Shown here piece by piece: positions 17,203 to 24,155 of a DNA stretch of 64,000 nucleotides. Under the pieces are notes generated by a model, which made no database searches, had not been told where the DNA came from, and was given only the letters and a program-made list of their open reading frames with translations. This DNA comes from Bog-532 sp963828445 (GTDB lineage: Bacteria > Actinomycetota > Actinomycetes > Streptosporangiales > Streptosporangiaceae): NCBI GenBank assembly GCA_963828445.1, contig CAWHFP010000023.1:76692-140691 (forward strand). The letters run 5' to 3'. Position 1 is the stretch's first letter, and every line of letters begins with the position of its first letter. Made by a program: the position numbers and the translations under genes.

Positions 17203-18748
17203 ATGAACGCAATCCAGGGTTCGGCACAGGCCGCAGATTCGCAGCAGGCGCCGTCGTCTCCGGAGCAGCCGGGCGGTGGGATCCCCTACGGCTCGTACGG
17301 GGGCAACGCTTACGGCGCCTACGGCGGCGCGGGCGGCTACGGCACTCCGGGCGGCGGGGGAGGCGGCGGCTGGTCCGGCGGCGGCTGGAACGGGGGCAGC
17401 AACTGGGGCGGCAGCACGCCTCCGCCGCCCCCGGACCGGCGCAAGCGCCTGCGCCGCGGCCTCGCGCTGGGCACCGCGGGGGTGGCCCTGGCCGCCGCGG
17501 CCGCGGTCGGCTGGTACGACGCCGTGCAGCCGAGCGGCTCGTCGGCCTCCAAGGCCACCACCAGCGCCAACACCAAGATGACCACGGCCCAGATCGCGAG
17601 CAAGGTGTCGCCCGGCCTGGTCGACATCAACACCACGCTCGGCTACAGCAACGAGAAGGCGGCCGGCACCGGCATGGTGCTGACCTCGACCGGCGAGATC
17701 CTGACCAACAACCACGTGATCGACGGGGCCACCTCGATCTCGGTCACCGACGTCGGCAACGGCAAGACCTACCAGGCCAGCGTGGTCGGCTACGACGCCA
17801 GCAAGGACATTGCCGTGCTCCAGCTGCAGGGCGCCTCGAACCTGCAGACGGTGACGCTGGCCAGCTCCTCGGTCAGCGTGGGCGACAAGGTCGTGGCCAT
17901 CGGCAACGCCGAGGGCAAGGGCGGCACCCCCTCGGTGGTGTCCGGCACGGTGACCGGGCTGAACCAGGCCATCACCGCCAGCGACGAGGGCTCCGGCAAC
18001 TCCGAGCAGCTCACCGGGCTGATCCAGTCCAACGCGCCGATCGAGCCGGGTGACTCCGGCGGCTCGCTGGTCAACTCGGCCGGCGAAGTCGTCGGCATGG
18101 ACACGGCCGCCTCCTCGTCCAGCGCCAGCCCGACCTCGCAGAGCACCTTCCCCGGCTGGGACGGCCAGGGTGGCACCGGCGAGGGCGGCACCGGCCAGAG
18201 CGGCAGCGGCTCCTTCGGGAGTGGCTCCACCGGCAGTGGTTCCAGCCGGCAGCGGCTCCAGCACCACCGCGACCCAGGCCTTCTCGATCCCGATCGCCGA
18301 GGCCGAGACCGTGGCCCAGCAGATCGTGGCCGGTACCGCCTCGTCGACCGTGCACATCGGCTCGACCGGGTTCCTGGGCGTCCAGGTCTCCGCGGCCGAC
18401 AGCTCGTCCAGCACCGGCGGGAACGGCGGCTTCGGCGGCACCGGCGGGTTCGGTGGCGAGGGTTCGGCGGCGAGGGCACCGGCGAGCTTCGGCGGCGACG
18501 GCACCGGCACCACCACCTCCGGCGCCACCGTGATCGGCACCGTCTCCGGCTCCCCGGCCGCCACGGCCGGCCTGGCCGCGGGCGACGTGATCACCTCGGT
18601 CGCCGGGCAGACGGTGACCAGCTCGTCGCAGATCTCCTCGATCCTGTCCTCCGACCACCCCGGCGACAAGGTCAGCGTGACCTGGACCGACGCCGAGGGC
18701 CAGTCCCACACCGCCAGCATCACCCTGGCCACCGGACCGGCCGCCTGA
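17203..18748 (+). pseudogene. HtrA-like S1C serine protease with PDZ domain, frameshifted in the linker
   Basis: Reads as a membrane-tethered trypsin-like protease. There is a Gly/Tyr-rich cytoplasmic N-terminus (1-77), a basic stop-transfer RRKRLRRG, and a membrane helix (about 86-103). The protease domain carries H171 (TNNHVID), D202 (SKDIAVL) and S285 (PGDSGGSL). A Ser/Gly linker follows, where the frame slips near 18247 in repeated GGCAGCGGCTCCAGC. The downstream frame carries the PDZ domain (GFLGVQVSA, VSGSPAATAGLAAGDVITSVAGQTV) and ends at TGA 18748. Uncorrected, the first frame runs to 18939 with nonsense. All catalytic residues remain. One indel in a repetitive tract may be an assembly error. 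A strong terminator follows. Confidence 0.85.
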
Positions 18749-18766
18749 GCCGGCCCCGGACACAGC

Positions 18767-18799
18767 GGAGCCCCCGCGGGATCATCCCGCGGGGGCTCC
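18767..18799. terminator. Strong bidirectional hairpin between convergent genes
   Basis: A perfect 15-bp stem (18767-18781 with 18785-18799) closes a 3-base loop and has a GC-rich foot. A run of five T follows about 35 bases later on the plus strand. It separates the HtrA-like gene from the convergent lysozyme-like gene. Confidence 0.8.
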
Positions 18800-18868
18800 A
18801 GCCTGTTCAGCCAGGTTCCGGTTCGTTCCGGCCTCGTTTTTACATATCGAAGGTTGGTTCTTCGAGTC

Positions 18869-19789
18869 CTAGCAACGCCCGGCGTACGCACCGGAGGTGT
18901 ACGTGGTCCACGCACCCCAGCTGTGACCGTCGTTGCTGATGGAGATCGCGGCCTTGGCGTTGCCGTACGGGTCCAGGGTGGCCATGGACCCGTGCGAGCC
19001 GTTGATCTGCCACAGGCCGAAGTCGTCGGTCGGGCTGACCGCGTTCGGGTTGCCGCCCGACTCGGCGGTGGCGATCTCGGCCGCCATGAACGCGGTGCCG
19101 GACGAGCCGCCGGCCTCTTCCCACAGCGACTCCAGCGCCGAGCAGCTGTAGTGGCCGTGCGAGGCGACGGGGGCGCTGTGCGAGACCTCCGACACCGTGG
19201 AGGTGTGGCTGGACGAGGACGAGGAGTGGCCGGCCGGGTGGTTCAGGTGAGCCAGGTGAGCCAGGTGCGCCAGATGGGCCGCCTGGGCCTCACTGCCCGC
19301 CTGAGACCTGTGGTTCAGGTGAGCAAGGTGGGCCAGGTGAGCCGCGTGGGCCTGAGCTGCTATTTGGGCCTCGCGGGCCATGTGGGCCTCGTGGGCGGCG
19401 TGCGCCACATGTGCCACGTGAGCCTGGCTGGCCGAGGTCTCGGTCGCCTTGGCGTGCTTGGCCTGGTAGCTGGTGGTCACCGCGTTCAGGCTGGTGGAGT
19501 TGGCGTTCGAGACCTTCGTGAGTGCGATCAGCTTGCTCTCGTTGGCCGTGCTGCCGGACTGGGCCTTGGCCGTCGTGGCGGCCGCGGCCACGGTGGCGTG
19601 CTTCACGGTGTCCACCGCGTGCCCGTGCGGCACGGCGACCAGGGCGCCGGCCGAGATGGCCATCACGGGTGCCGCCTTGCCGGCCTTCTCCGCCACCTTC
19701 TCCACCTGGGACGGCTGCGTGTGCCGTCCCGACCGCATGATCTTCACCTTGCGGCTGTGCCTGTGCGCTGCGCCCACAAAGTTCTCCAT
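18869..19789 (-). CDS. Secreted lysozyme-like/transglycosylase protein with His-rich repeats
   Basis: A 306-residue exported protein. A cationic N-terminus is followed by a hydrophobic stretch (about 41-54). Residues 122-184 are an Ala/His-rich repeat in which His recurs every third residue (AHVAHVAHAAHEAH, then HLAHLAHLNH twice). A Ser/His linker follows, and then a transglycosylase/Rpf-like domain (213-306) with YSCSALESLWEEAGG, IATAESGGNPNA (likely catalytic E243) and DDFGLWQIN. The C-terminal domain should cleave peptidoglycan. The repeat might bind metal or wall polymers, which is inference. The start used is the ATG at 19789. An ATG at residue 18 is an alternative. A small hairpin (19815-19830) lies in the leader. 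Confidence 0.82.
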   Translation of the reverse strand: MENFVGAAHRHSRKVKIMRSGRHTQPSQVEKVAEKAGKAAPVMAISAGALVAVPHGHAVDTVKHATVAAAATTAKAQSGSTANESKLIALTKVSNANSTSLNAVTTSYQAKHAKATETSASQAHVAHVAHAAHEAHMAREAQIAAQAHAAHLAHLAHLNHRSQAGSEAQAAHLAHLAHLAHLNHPAGHSSSSSSHTSTVSEVSHSAPVASHGHYSCSALESLWEEAGGSSGTAFMAAEIATAESGGNPNAVSPTDDFGLWQINGSHGSMATLDPYGNAKAAISISNDGHSWGAWTTYTSGAYAGRC

Positions 19790-20152
19790 CGTCGTGTTGG
19801 TGCCGACCTACTCACCGCTGTGAGCAGCGGTTTTCGGCATAGCCGAGCCCGATCACCGGAATCTGATCTGTTGCGGCGTTTGCCACACCTTGGCGGTGTT
19901 CTGTGCCGCTCGCAGGAGCATGGCAGGAGCCAGAACGGGCTCGCAGGCAAATTGAAGAACTTCTGTAATGATCTCGTGATCTGATCCGCGCAGGCCGTCG
20001 GAATGGTAGCTTTCGGCCCGAAATTTAATACGCATAGTGACGAATTTGATTACTCATAGTGAGTTGAGCAGGTCACGCCGGGGTCGTGTCGGCCCAGGTC
20101 ACGGCCGGGTCCGCCGTCCCGCGACCTTCGATCGAGATAATTGAGCTCCGGT
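19790..20152. other. Divergent intergenic region, more AT-rich
   Basis: The stretch between the lysozyme-like gene and the YciI promoter is AT-richer than its surroundings. It holds a hairpin (CCGCTG-TGAG-CAGCGG, 19815-19830) just upstream of the lysozyme-like start. I looked for the c-di-AMP riboswitch that often precedes Rpf-type genes and did not find its conserved blocks. I see no other gene. Confidence 0.5.
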
Positions 20153-20179
20153 TGTCGATCTGCGCCGGAGTGGTGCGTC
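20153..20179 (+). promoter_or_regulatory. Candidate ECF42-type promoter of yciI-sigma operon
   Basis: TGTCGA (20153-20158) and CGTC (20176-20179) are separated by 17 bases, and the YciI ATG lies 49 bases downstream. As I recall, ECF42 sigma factors recognise TGTCGA at -35 and CG(A/T)C at -10, so this fits an autoregulated promoter for the sigma factor encoded next. The match is by eye. Confidence 0.5.
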
Positions 20180-20228
20180 GGTGATAACGAGACGGCCCGG
20201 AAGGCGGGCCCGCACCGGAGGAGACCTC

Positions 20229-20576
20229 ATGTCGCAGTACCTCGTCCTCATCTACATCAACGAAGCCTCGTCAGCCGGCGCCAGCGCCGAGGATCGCGCT
20301 CAGCTGACCAAAGAGCACGCGGAGTTCATGCAGCGCAACGCCGCGGTCATCATCGGCGGCAACGCCCTGCACCCGACCAGCACGGCGACCTCGATCCGGC
20401 CGGGTACCAACGGCGGCTTCACCGTCACCGACGGCGCGTTCGCCGAGACCAAGGAGGCCCTGGGCGGCTACTACCTGGTCGAGGCGGCCGACCTGGACCA
20501 GGCCGTGGCCATCGCCCAGCAGGTGCCGACCCGGTCCGGCGGGGTCGAGGTCCGGCCGATCTGGAACGTCATGTGA
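20229..20576 (+). CDS. YciI/DGPF-family protein
   Basis: A 115-residue YciI-like (DGPF-type) protein: MSQYLVLIYINEASS, LTKEHAEFMQRN, GGFTVTDGAFAETKEALGGYYLVEAADLDQAVAIAQQVP and EVRPIWNV are the usual blocks, with the DGPF motif present as DGAF. Such proteins are the standard partners of ECF42 sigma factors. Their biochemical role is unclear, though a ferredoxin-like dimer with a small active site is the fold. The ATG at 20229 has GGAGGA six bases upstream and is preferred to the upstream in-frame codons. The sigma gene begins one base after the stop. Confidence 0.88.
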   Translation: MSQYLVLIYINEASSAGASAEDRAQLTKEHAEFMQRNAAVIIGGNALHPTSTATSIRPGTNGGFTVTDGAFAETKEALGGYYLVEAADLDQAVAIAQQVPTRSGGVEVRPIWNVM

Positions 20577-20577
20577 C

Positions 20578-21840
20578 ATGACCGCCGATCCCGTGGCTGG
20601 CGATCCTGTGGCCGCCGCGGTCGCGGACGCGCACCGTCGCGAGTGGGCCTTCGTGCTCGCCGCGACGGTGCGCGTCACCCGCGACCTCGACCTGGCCGAG
20701 GAGTGCGTCCAGGACGCCTACGCCAAGGCCCTGGCCGCCTGGGGGAACGACGGGGTCCCGGCCCGGCCCGGGGCCTGGCTGACCACGGTGGCCCGGCGGC
20801 GGGCCCTGGACCTGCTGCGCCGGGACAGCACCGCCCGCCGGGCCCTGCCCCTGCTGGTCACCGACCGCACCGGGCTCGGCCCGCCGGACCCACGGTCCGG
20901 TGCCGACGAGATCCCCGACGACCGGCTGCGGCTGGTCTTCACCTGCTGTCACCCGGCGCTGAACACGGACGCCCAGGTCGCCCTGGCCCTGCGCCTGCTG
21001 TGCGGGCTGTCCACCGCCGAGGTGGCCCGGGCCTTCCTGGTCAGCGAGGCCACCATGGCCGCCCGCATCACCCGGGCCAAGAAGAAGATCGCGGCCGCCC
21101 GCATCCCGTACCGGGTGCCACCCCGGGCCGAGCTGCCGGACCGGGTCGACGCGGTGCTGACCGTGGTCCACCTGCTGTTCACCACCGGCCACACGACTCC
21201 GGTGGGGGAGACGCTGACCCGGGCCGACCTGGCCGCCCGGTCCCGGGACCTGGCCCGGATGCTGGCCGAACTGCTGCCGGGGGTGCCCGAGGTCACCGGG
21301 CTGCTGGCGCTGATCCTGCTCACCGACGCCCGCCGGGCGGCCCGGGTCGACGCGGACGGCCAGCTGGTCCTGCTGGCCGACCAGGACCGGTCCTGCTGGG
21401 ACCAGGCCGCCATCGCCGAGGGCCTGGAGCTGGTCCGGGACGCGCTGCGGCCGGGACCGCCGGGGCGGTTCACGCTGATGGCCGCGATCGCGGCCGTGCA
21501 CGACGAGGCGGCCGCGTTCGGCGACACCGACTGGCCCGAGATCGTCGGGCTCTACGACCTGCTGATGCGGTCCTGGCCCTCCCCGGTGGTGGCCCTCAAC
21601 CGCGCGGTGGCGATCGGCTTCGCGGCCGGGCCCGCGGCCGGCCTGACCGCCCTGGACGAGCTGGCCGCCTCCCCGGAGCTGGCCGGCTACGGCTACCTGG
21701 CCGCGGCCCGGGCCAGCTTCCTGCGCCGCCTGGACCGCACCGACGAGGCCCGGCTGGCCTACAGCGAGGCCCTGCTGCTCACCGGCAACGACGTGGAACG
21801 CGACTTCCTGGCCGCCCGCCTGGACGAGCTCGGCTCATAG
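20578..21840 (+). CDS. ECF42-type RNA polymerase sigma factor
   Basis: A 420-residue ECF sigma factor with the long C-terminal extension typical of the ECF42 group. Sigma-2 lies at about 20-85 (LDLAEECVQDAYAKALAAW, ARRRALDLLRRD). Sigma-4 lies at about 125-185 (RLLCGLSTAEVARAFLVSEATMAARITRAKKKI). The extension (about 190-420) includes FTTGHTTPVG, LILLTDARRAARVD and a TPR-like repeat end (YLAAARASFLRRLDRTDEARLAYSEALLL). The extension is known to be needed for activity in this group. No anti-sigma gene adjoins, as is normal for ECF42. Its stop overlaps the convergent Rieske gene by six bases. Confidence 0.9.
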   Translation: MTADPVAGDPVAAAVADAHRREWAFVLAATVRVTRDLDLAEECVQDAYAKALAAWGNDGVPARPGAWLTTVARRRALDLLRRDSTARRALPLLVTDRTGLGPPDPRSGADEIPDDRLRLVFTCCHPALNTDAQVALALRLLCGLSTAEVARAFLVSEATMAARITRAKKKIAAARIPYRVPPRAELPDRVDAVLTVVHLLFTTGHTTPVGETLTRADLAARSRDLARMLAELLPGVPEVTGLLALILLTDARRAARVDADGQLVLLADQDRSCWDQAAIAEGLELVRDALRPGPPGRFTLMAAIAAVHDEAAAFGDTDWPEIVGLYDLLMRSWPSPVVALNRAVAIGFAAGPAAGLTALDELAASPELAGYGYLAAARASFLRRLDRTDEARLAYSEALLLTGNDVERDFLAARLDELGS

Positions 21841-22968
21841 GCCCGGCTGGGCCGCGGGGACCCGGTCGCCGACGGTCGTACGGACCCAGTCGTGGAAGTC
21901 GGCCAGGTGGTGCTCGGACGGGACCAGCACCCCGCCGCCCGCGTAGCCGCGCGAGCTCATCGACGGCTGGCACCGCGCACAGGCGTCGAAGTCCTGCTGG
22001 TTGACCCGGTCGAACAGCTCGACCGAGGCCGACAGATCCTGATGCCGCTCTATGACCTCTGGGTCGAACAGCCAGTCGCATTCGACCACGGTCCGGTCGG
22101 CGGCCACCGGGAACATCCGGTGCGCGATCACGTGGTCCGGGACCAGGTTGAGGAACACCTGGGGCCGGACGGTGATGGCGAAGTAGCGCCGGTCCTGCTC
22201 GGCGGCCAGGGTGGCCAGCCGGCCGAAGCCGGGCCGCCCGTCGACCGTGAAGCCCTGCACCTCGTCGGCGAACTCGGCGCCGTGGCCGACGAAGTACTGG
22301 GCCGCGTAGCCCTGGGCGAACTCCGGCAGCACGGCGACCAGTTCCGGGTGGATGCTGGCGCAGTGGTAGCACTCCATGAAGTTCTCGACCAGGAGCTTCC
22401 AGTTGGCGGCCACGTCGTAGCGGATCCGCCGCCCCAGCTCCAGCCGGTCCAGCCCGTAGCGGCCGATCGCGTCCAGCGAGCCCAGCCGGGCCGCCACCTG
22501 GCCGGTCACGTCCTCGAACGGGGGCGGCTCATCGGCCAGGCACAGCCACACGTAGCCCAGCCACTCGCGCAGGGCCACCGGGCGCAGGCCGTACTGGCCG
22601 CGGTCCACGTCGGCCAGGCCGGCCAGGTTGGGCGCGGCCACCAGCCGCCCGTCCAGCCCGTAGGTCCACGAGTGGTAGGAACAGCGGAAGTTCCGCCGCA
22701 CGGTCCCGCTCTCCTCCGGGCACACCCGGGCGCCGCGGTGACGGCACACGTTGAGCAGGGCGTGCAGCGCACCGCCGGCGTCCCGGGTCACGATCACGCT
22801 CTCCCGGCCCAGGGTCACGGTGCGGAACTGGCCCGGCCCGGCCAGGTCGGCGGCCCGCAGCACGCAGCACCACTGGGCCTCGAAGATGGCGGCCTGCTCG
22901 GCCGCGAACACCGCCGGGTCGGTGTACCAGCGGCCGGGCAGCGTGGGCAGCAGGCTGGGGCTGGTCAT
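21835..22968 (-). CDS. Rieske non-heme iron oxygenase, glycine betaine demethylase-like (GbcA type)
   Basis: A 377-residue aromatic-ring-hydroxylating-type alpha subunit. The Rieske [2Fe-2S] ligands are C75-x-H77 and C96-x2-H99. The mononuclear iron histidines are H202 and H207 in NFMECYHCASIHPEL. Together with the sarcosine oxidase and dimethylglycine oxidase genes just upstream in the same operon, it fits GbcA, which demethylates glycine betaine to dimethylglycine with release of formaldehyde. The start is the ATG at 22968, overlapping the stop of the sarcosine oxidase gene in ATGA. The open frame upstream to 23928 is only the neighbour's shadow. The reductase partner (GbcB) is not in the window. 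Confidence 0.85.
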   Translation of the reverse strand: MTSPSLLPTLPGRWYTDPAVFAAEQAAIFEAQWCCVLRAADLAGPGQFRTVTLGRESVIVTRDAGGALHALLNVCRHRGARVCPEESGTVRRNFRCSYHSWTYGLDGRLVAAPNLAGLADVDRGQYGLRPVALREWLGYVWLCLADEPPPFEDVTGQVAARLGSLDAIGRYGLDRLELGRRIRYDVAANWKLLVENFMECYHCASIHPELVAVLPEFAQGYAAQYFVGHGAEFADEVQGFTVDGRPGFGRLATLAAEQDRRYFAITVRPQVFLNLVPDHVIAHRMFPVAADRTVVECDWLFDPEVIERHQDLSASVELFDRVNQQDFDACARCQPSMSSRGYAGGGVLVPSEHHLADFHDWVRTTVGDRVPAAQPGL

Positions 22969-24143
22969 CGGACGGCGAACCGCCCCGGGTCGAAGAGGCC
23001 GATGGGCTGCTGGGTCCGGTCCTCGGCCACCAGCTCGGCCACGATCTCGCCCACCACCGGCACGAACTTGAACCCGTGCCCGGAGAAGCCGCAGGCGACC
23101 ACGACCCGCTCGTGCCCGGGGTGCCGGGCGATGACGAAGTGCTCGTCCGGCGTGTTGGTGTACATGCAGGTCTTGGCGTGGCGCAGGGTCCCGGGCAGGT
23201 CCGGCATCCGCGGCTGCACGATGTCCCGCATGGCCGCCACCTCGTCCGGGTGCACGGTGCGGTCGATGGCCTCGGGGGTGGTGGCCTGGCCACCGCGGAA
23301 CATGGCGACCTTGACCCAGTCGGCCCCGACCTTGACCCCGTCCCTGGTCTGGCCGACCGGGTCGTCGAACGACGGGAAGCCGTAGAACTGCCGCCCGTCC
23401 GGCGCCTCCCAGATGTAGATCGGGTGCCGCTGCGCCCGGAACCGTTCCGGGCCCGCGGCCGGCGACCACCAGTACTGGACCTGGCGTTCGATCCCGAACG
23501 GGACGCCCAGGTCGGCCAGCAGCTCCGGCGCCCACGGGCCCGGGCAGATGGCCAGCTGGCCCGCGCTGTAGCGGCCCACCGGGGTGCGGACCTCGACCCC
23601 GTCGCCGTCGGCCCGCCAGCTGAGCGCGGGCTCCTCGTGGTGCAGCTCGGCGCCGGCCCGGGCGGCCAGGGTCAGGTGCGCGGCCACCGACTCCTCCGGG
23701 ATGACCAGGCCCGCCCGCTGCTCGAACAGGGCGATCTCGTCGTCGGCCGGGGTCATGGTCGGGAACCGGCGCCGGATCTCGGCCGCGTCCAGCAGCTCGT
23801 GCGGCAGGTCCCACTCCTGGGCGCTGCGCAGGCTGCCGGACACGGTCCGGCTGTCCGGCCGCCCCACCATCACGCCGCCGGTCCAGAGGACCACGGTCCG
23901 GCCGCTGTCCGCCTCGATCTGCGGCCACAGCTCGGCCGCGCGCAGCAGCAGCGGCACGTAGGCCGGGTCCTCGAAGTAGGCCTGCCGGGTGATCCGCGAG
24001 CTGCCGTGGCTGGAGCCCTGGTCGTGTACGGCCGGGTACCGGTCCAGCCCCAGCACGCGCAGGCCGCGTTCGGCCAGCCGGTAGGCGGCGGCGCTGCCCA
24101 TGCCGCCCAGCCCGATCACGATCACGTCATAGGAGTCGGACAA
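22965..24143 (-). CDS. Monomeric sarcosine oxidase / N-methyl amino acid oxidase
   Basis: A 392-residue DAO-fold flavoenzyme. The FAD dinucleotide motif is VIGLGGMGSAAAYRLA near residue 9. The Cys that carries covalent FAD in monomeric sarcosine oxidase (C315 in Bacillus) has a counterpart at C326 in TCMYTNTPDEHFVI. The C-terminal ACGFSGHGFK motif is conserved. It should oxidise sarcosine, or N-methyl amino acids, to the amino acid, formaldehyde and hydrogen peroxide. It follows the dimethylglycine oxidase gene by 12 bases and overlaps the Rieske gene. The place in the operon points to sarcosine rather than N-methyltryptophan as substrate. Confidence 0.88.
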   Translation of the reverse strand: MSDSYDVIVIGLGGMGSAAAYRLAERGLRVLGLDRYPAVHDQGSSHGSSRITRQAYFEDPAYVPLLLRAAELWPQIEADSGRTVVLWTGGVMVGRPDSRTVSGSLRSAQEWDLPHELLDAAEIRRRFPTMTPADDEIALFEQRAGLVIPEESVAAHLTLAARAGAELHHEEPALSWRADGDGVEVRTPVGRYSAGQLAICPGPWAPELLADLGVPFGIERQVQYWWSPAAGPERFRAQRHPIYIWEAPDGRQFYGFPSFDDPVGQTRDGVKVGADWVKVAMFRGGQATTPEAIDRTVHPDEVAAMRDIVQPRMPDLPGTLRHAKTCMYTNTPDEHFVIARHPGHERVVVACGFSGHGFKFVPVVGEIVAELVAEDRTQQPIGLFDPGRFAVR

Positions 24144-24155
24144 GGTCTCTCCTTG

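Noticed and set aside
19790..20152. c-di-AMP (ydaO) riboswitch upstream of the lysozyme-like gene
   Set aside because: The conserved blocks of that riboswitch were not found in the leader on the minus strand.
22969..23928. Extended N-terminus of the Rieske gene
   Set aside because: The 960 extra bases are the opposite-frame shadow of the sarcosine oxidase gene, and the conserved Rieske sequence begins at the ATG at 22968.
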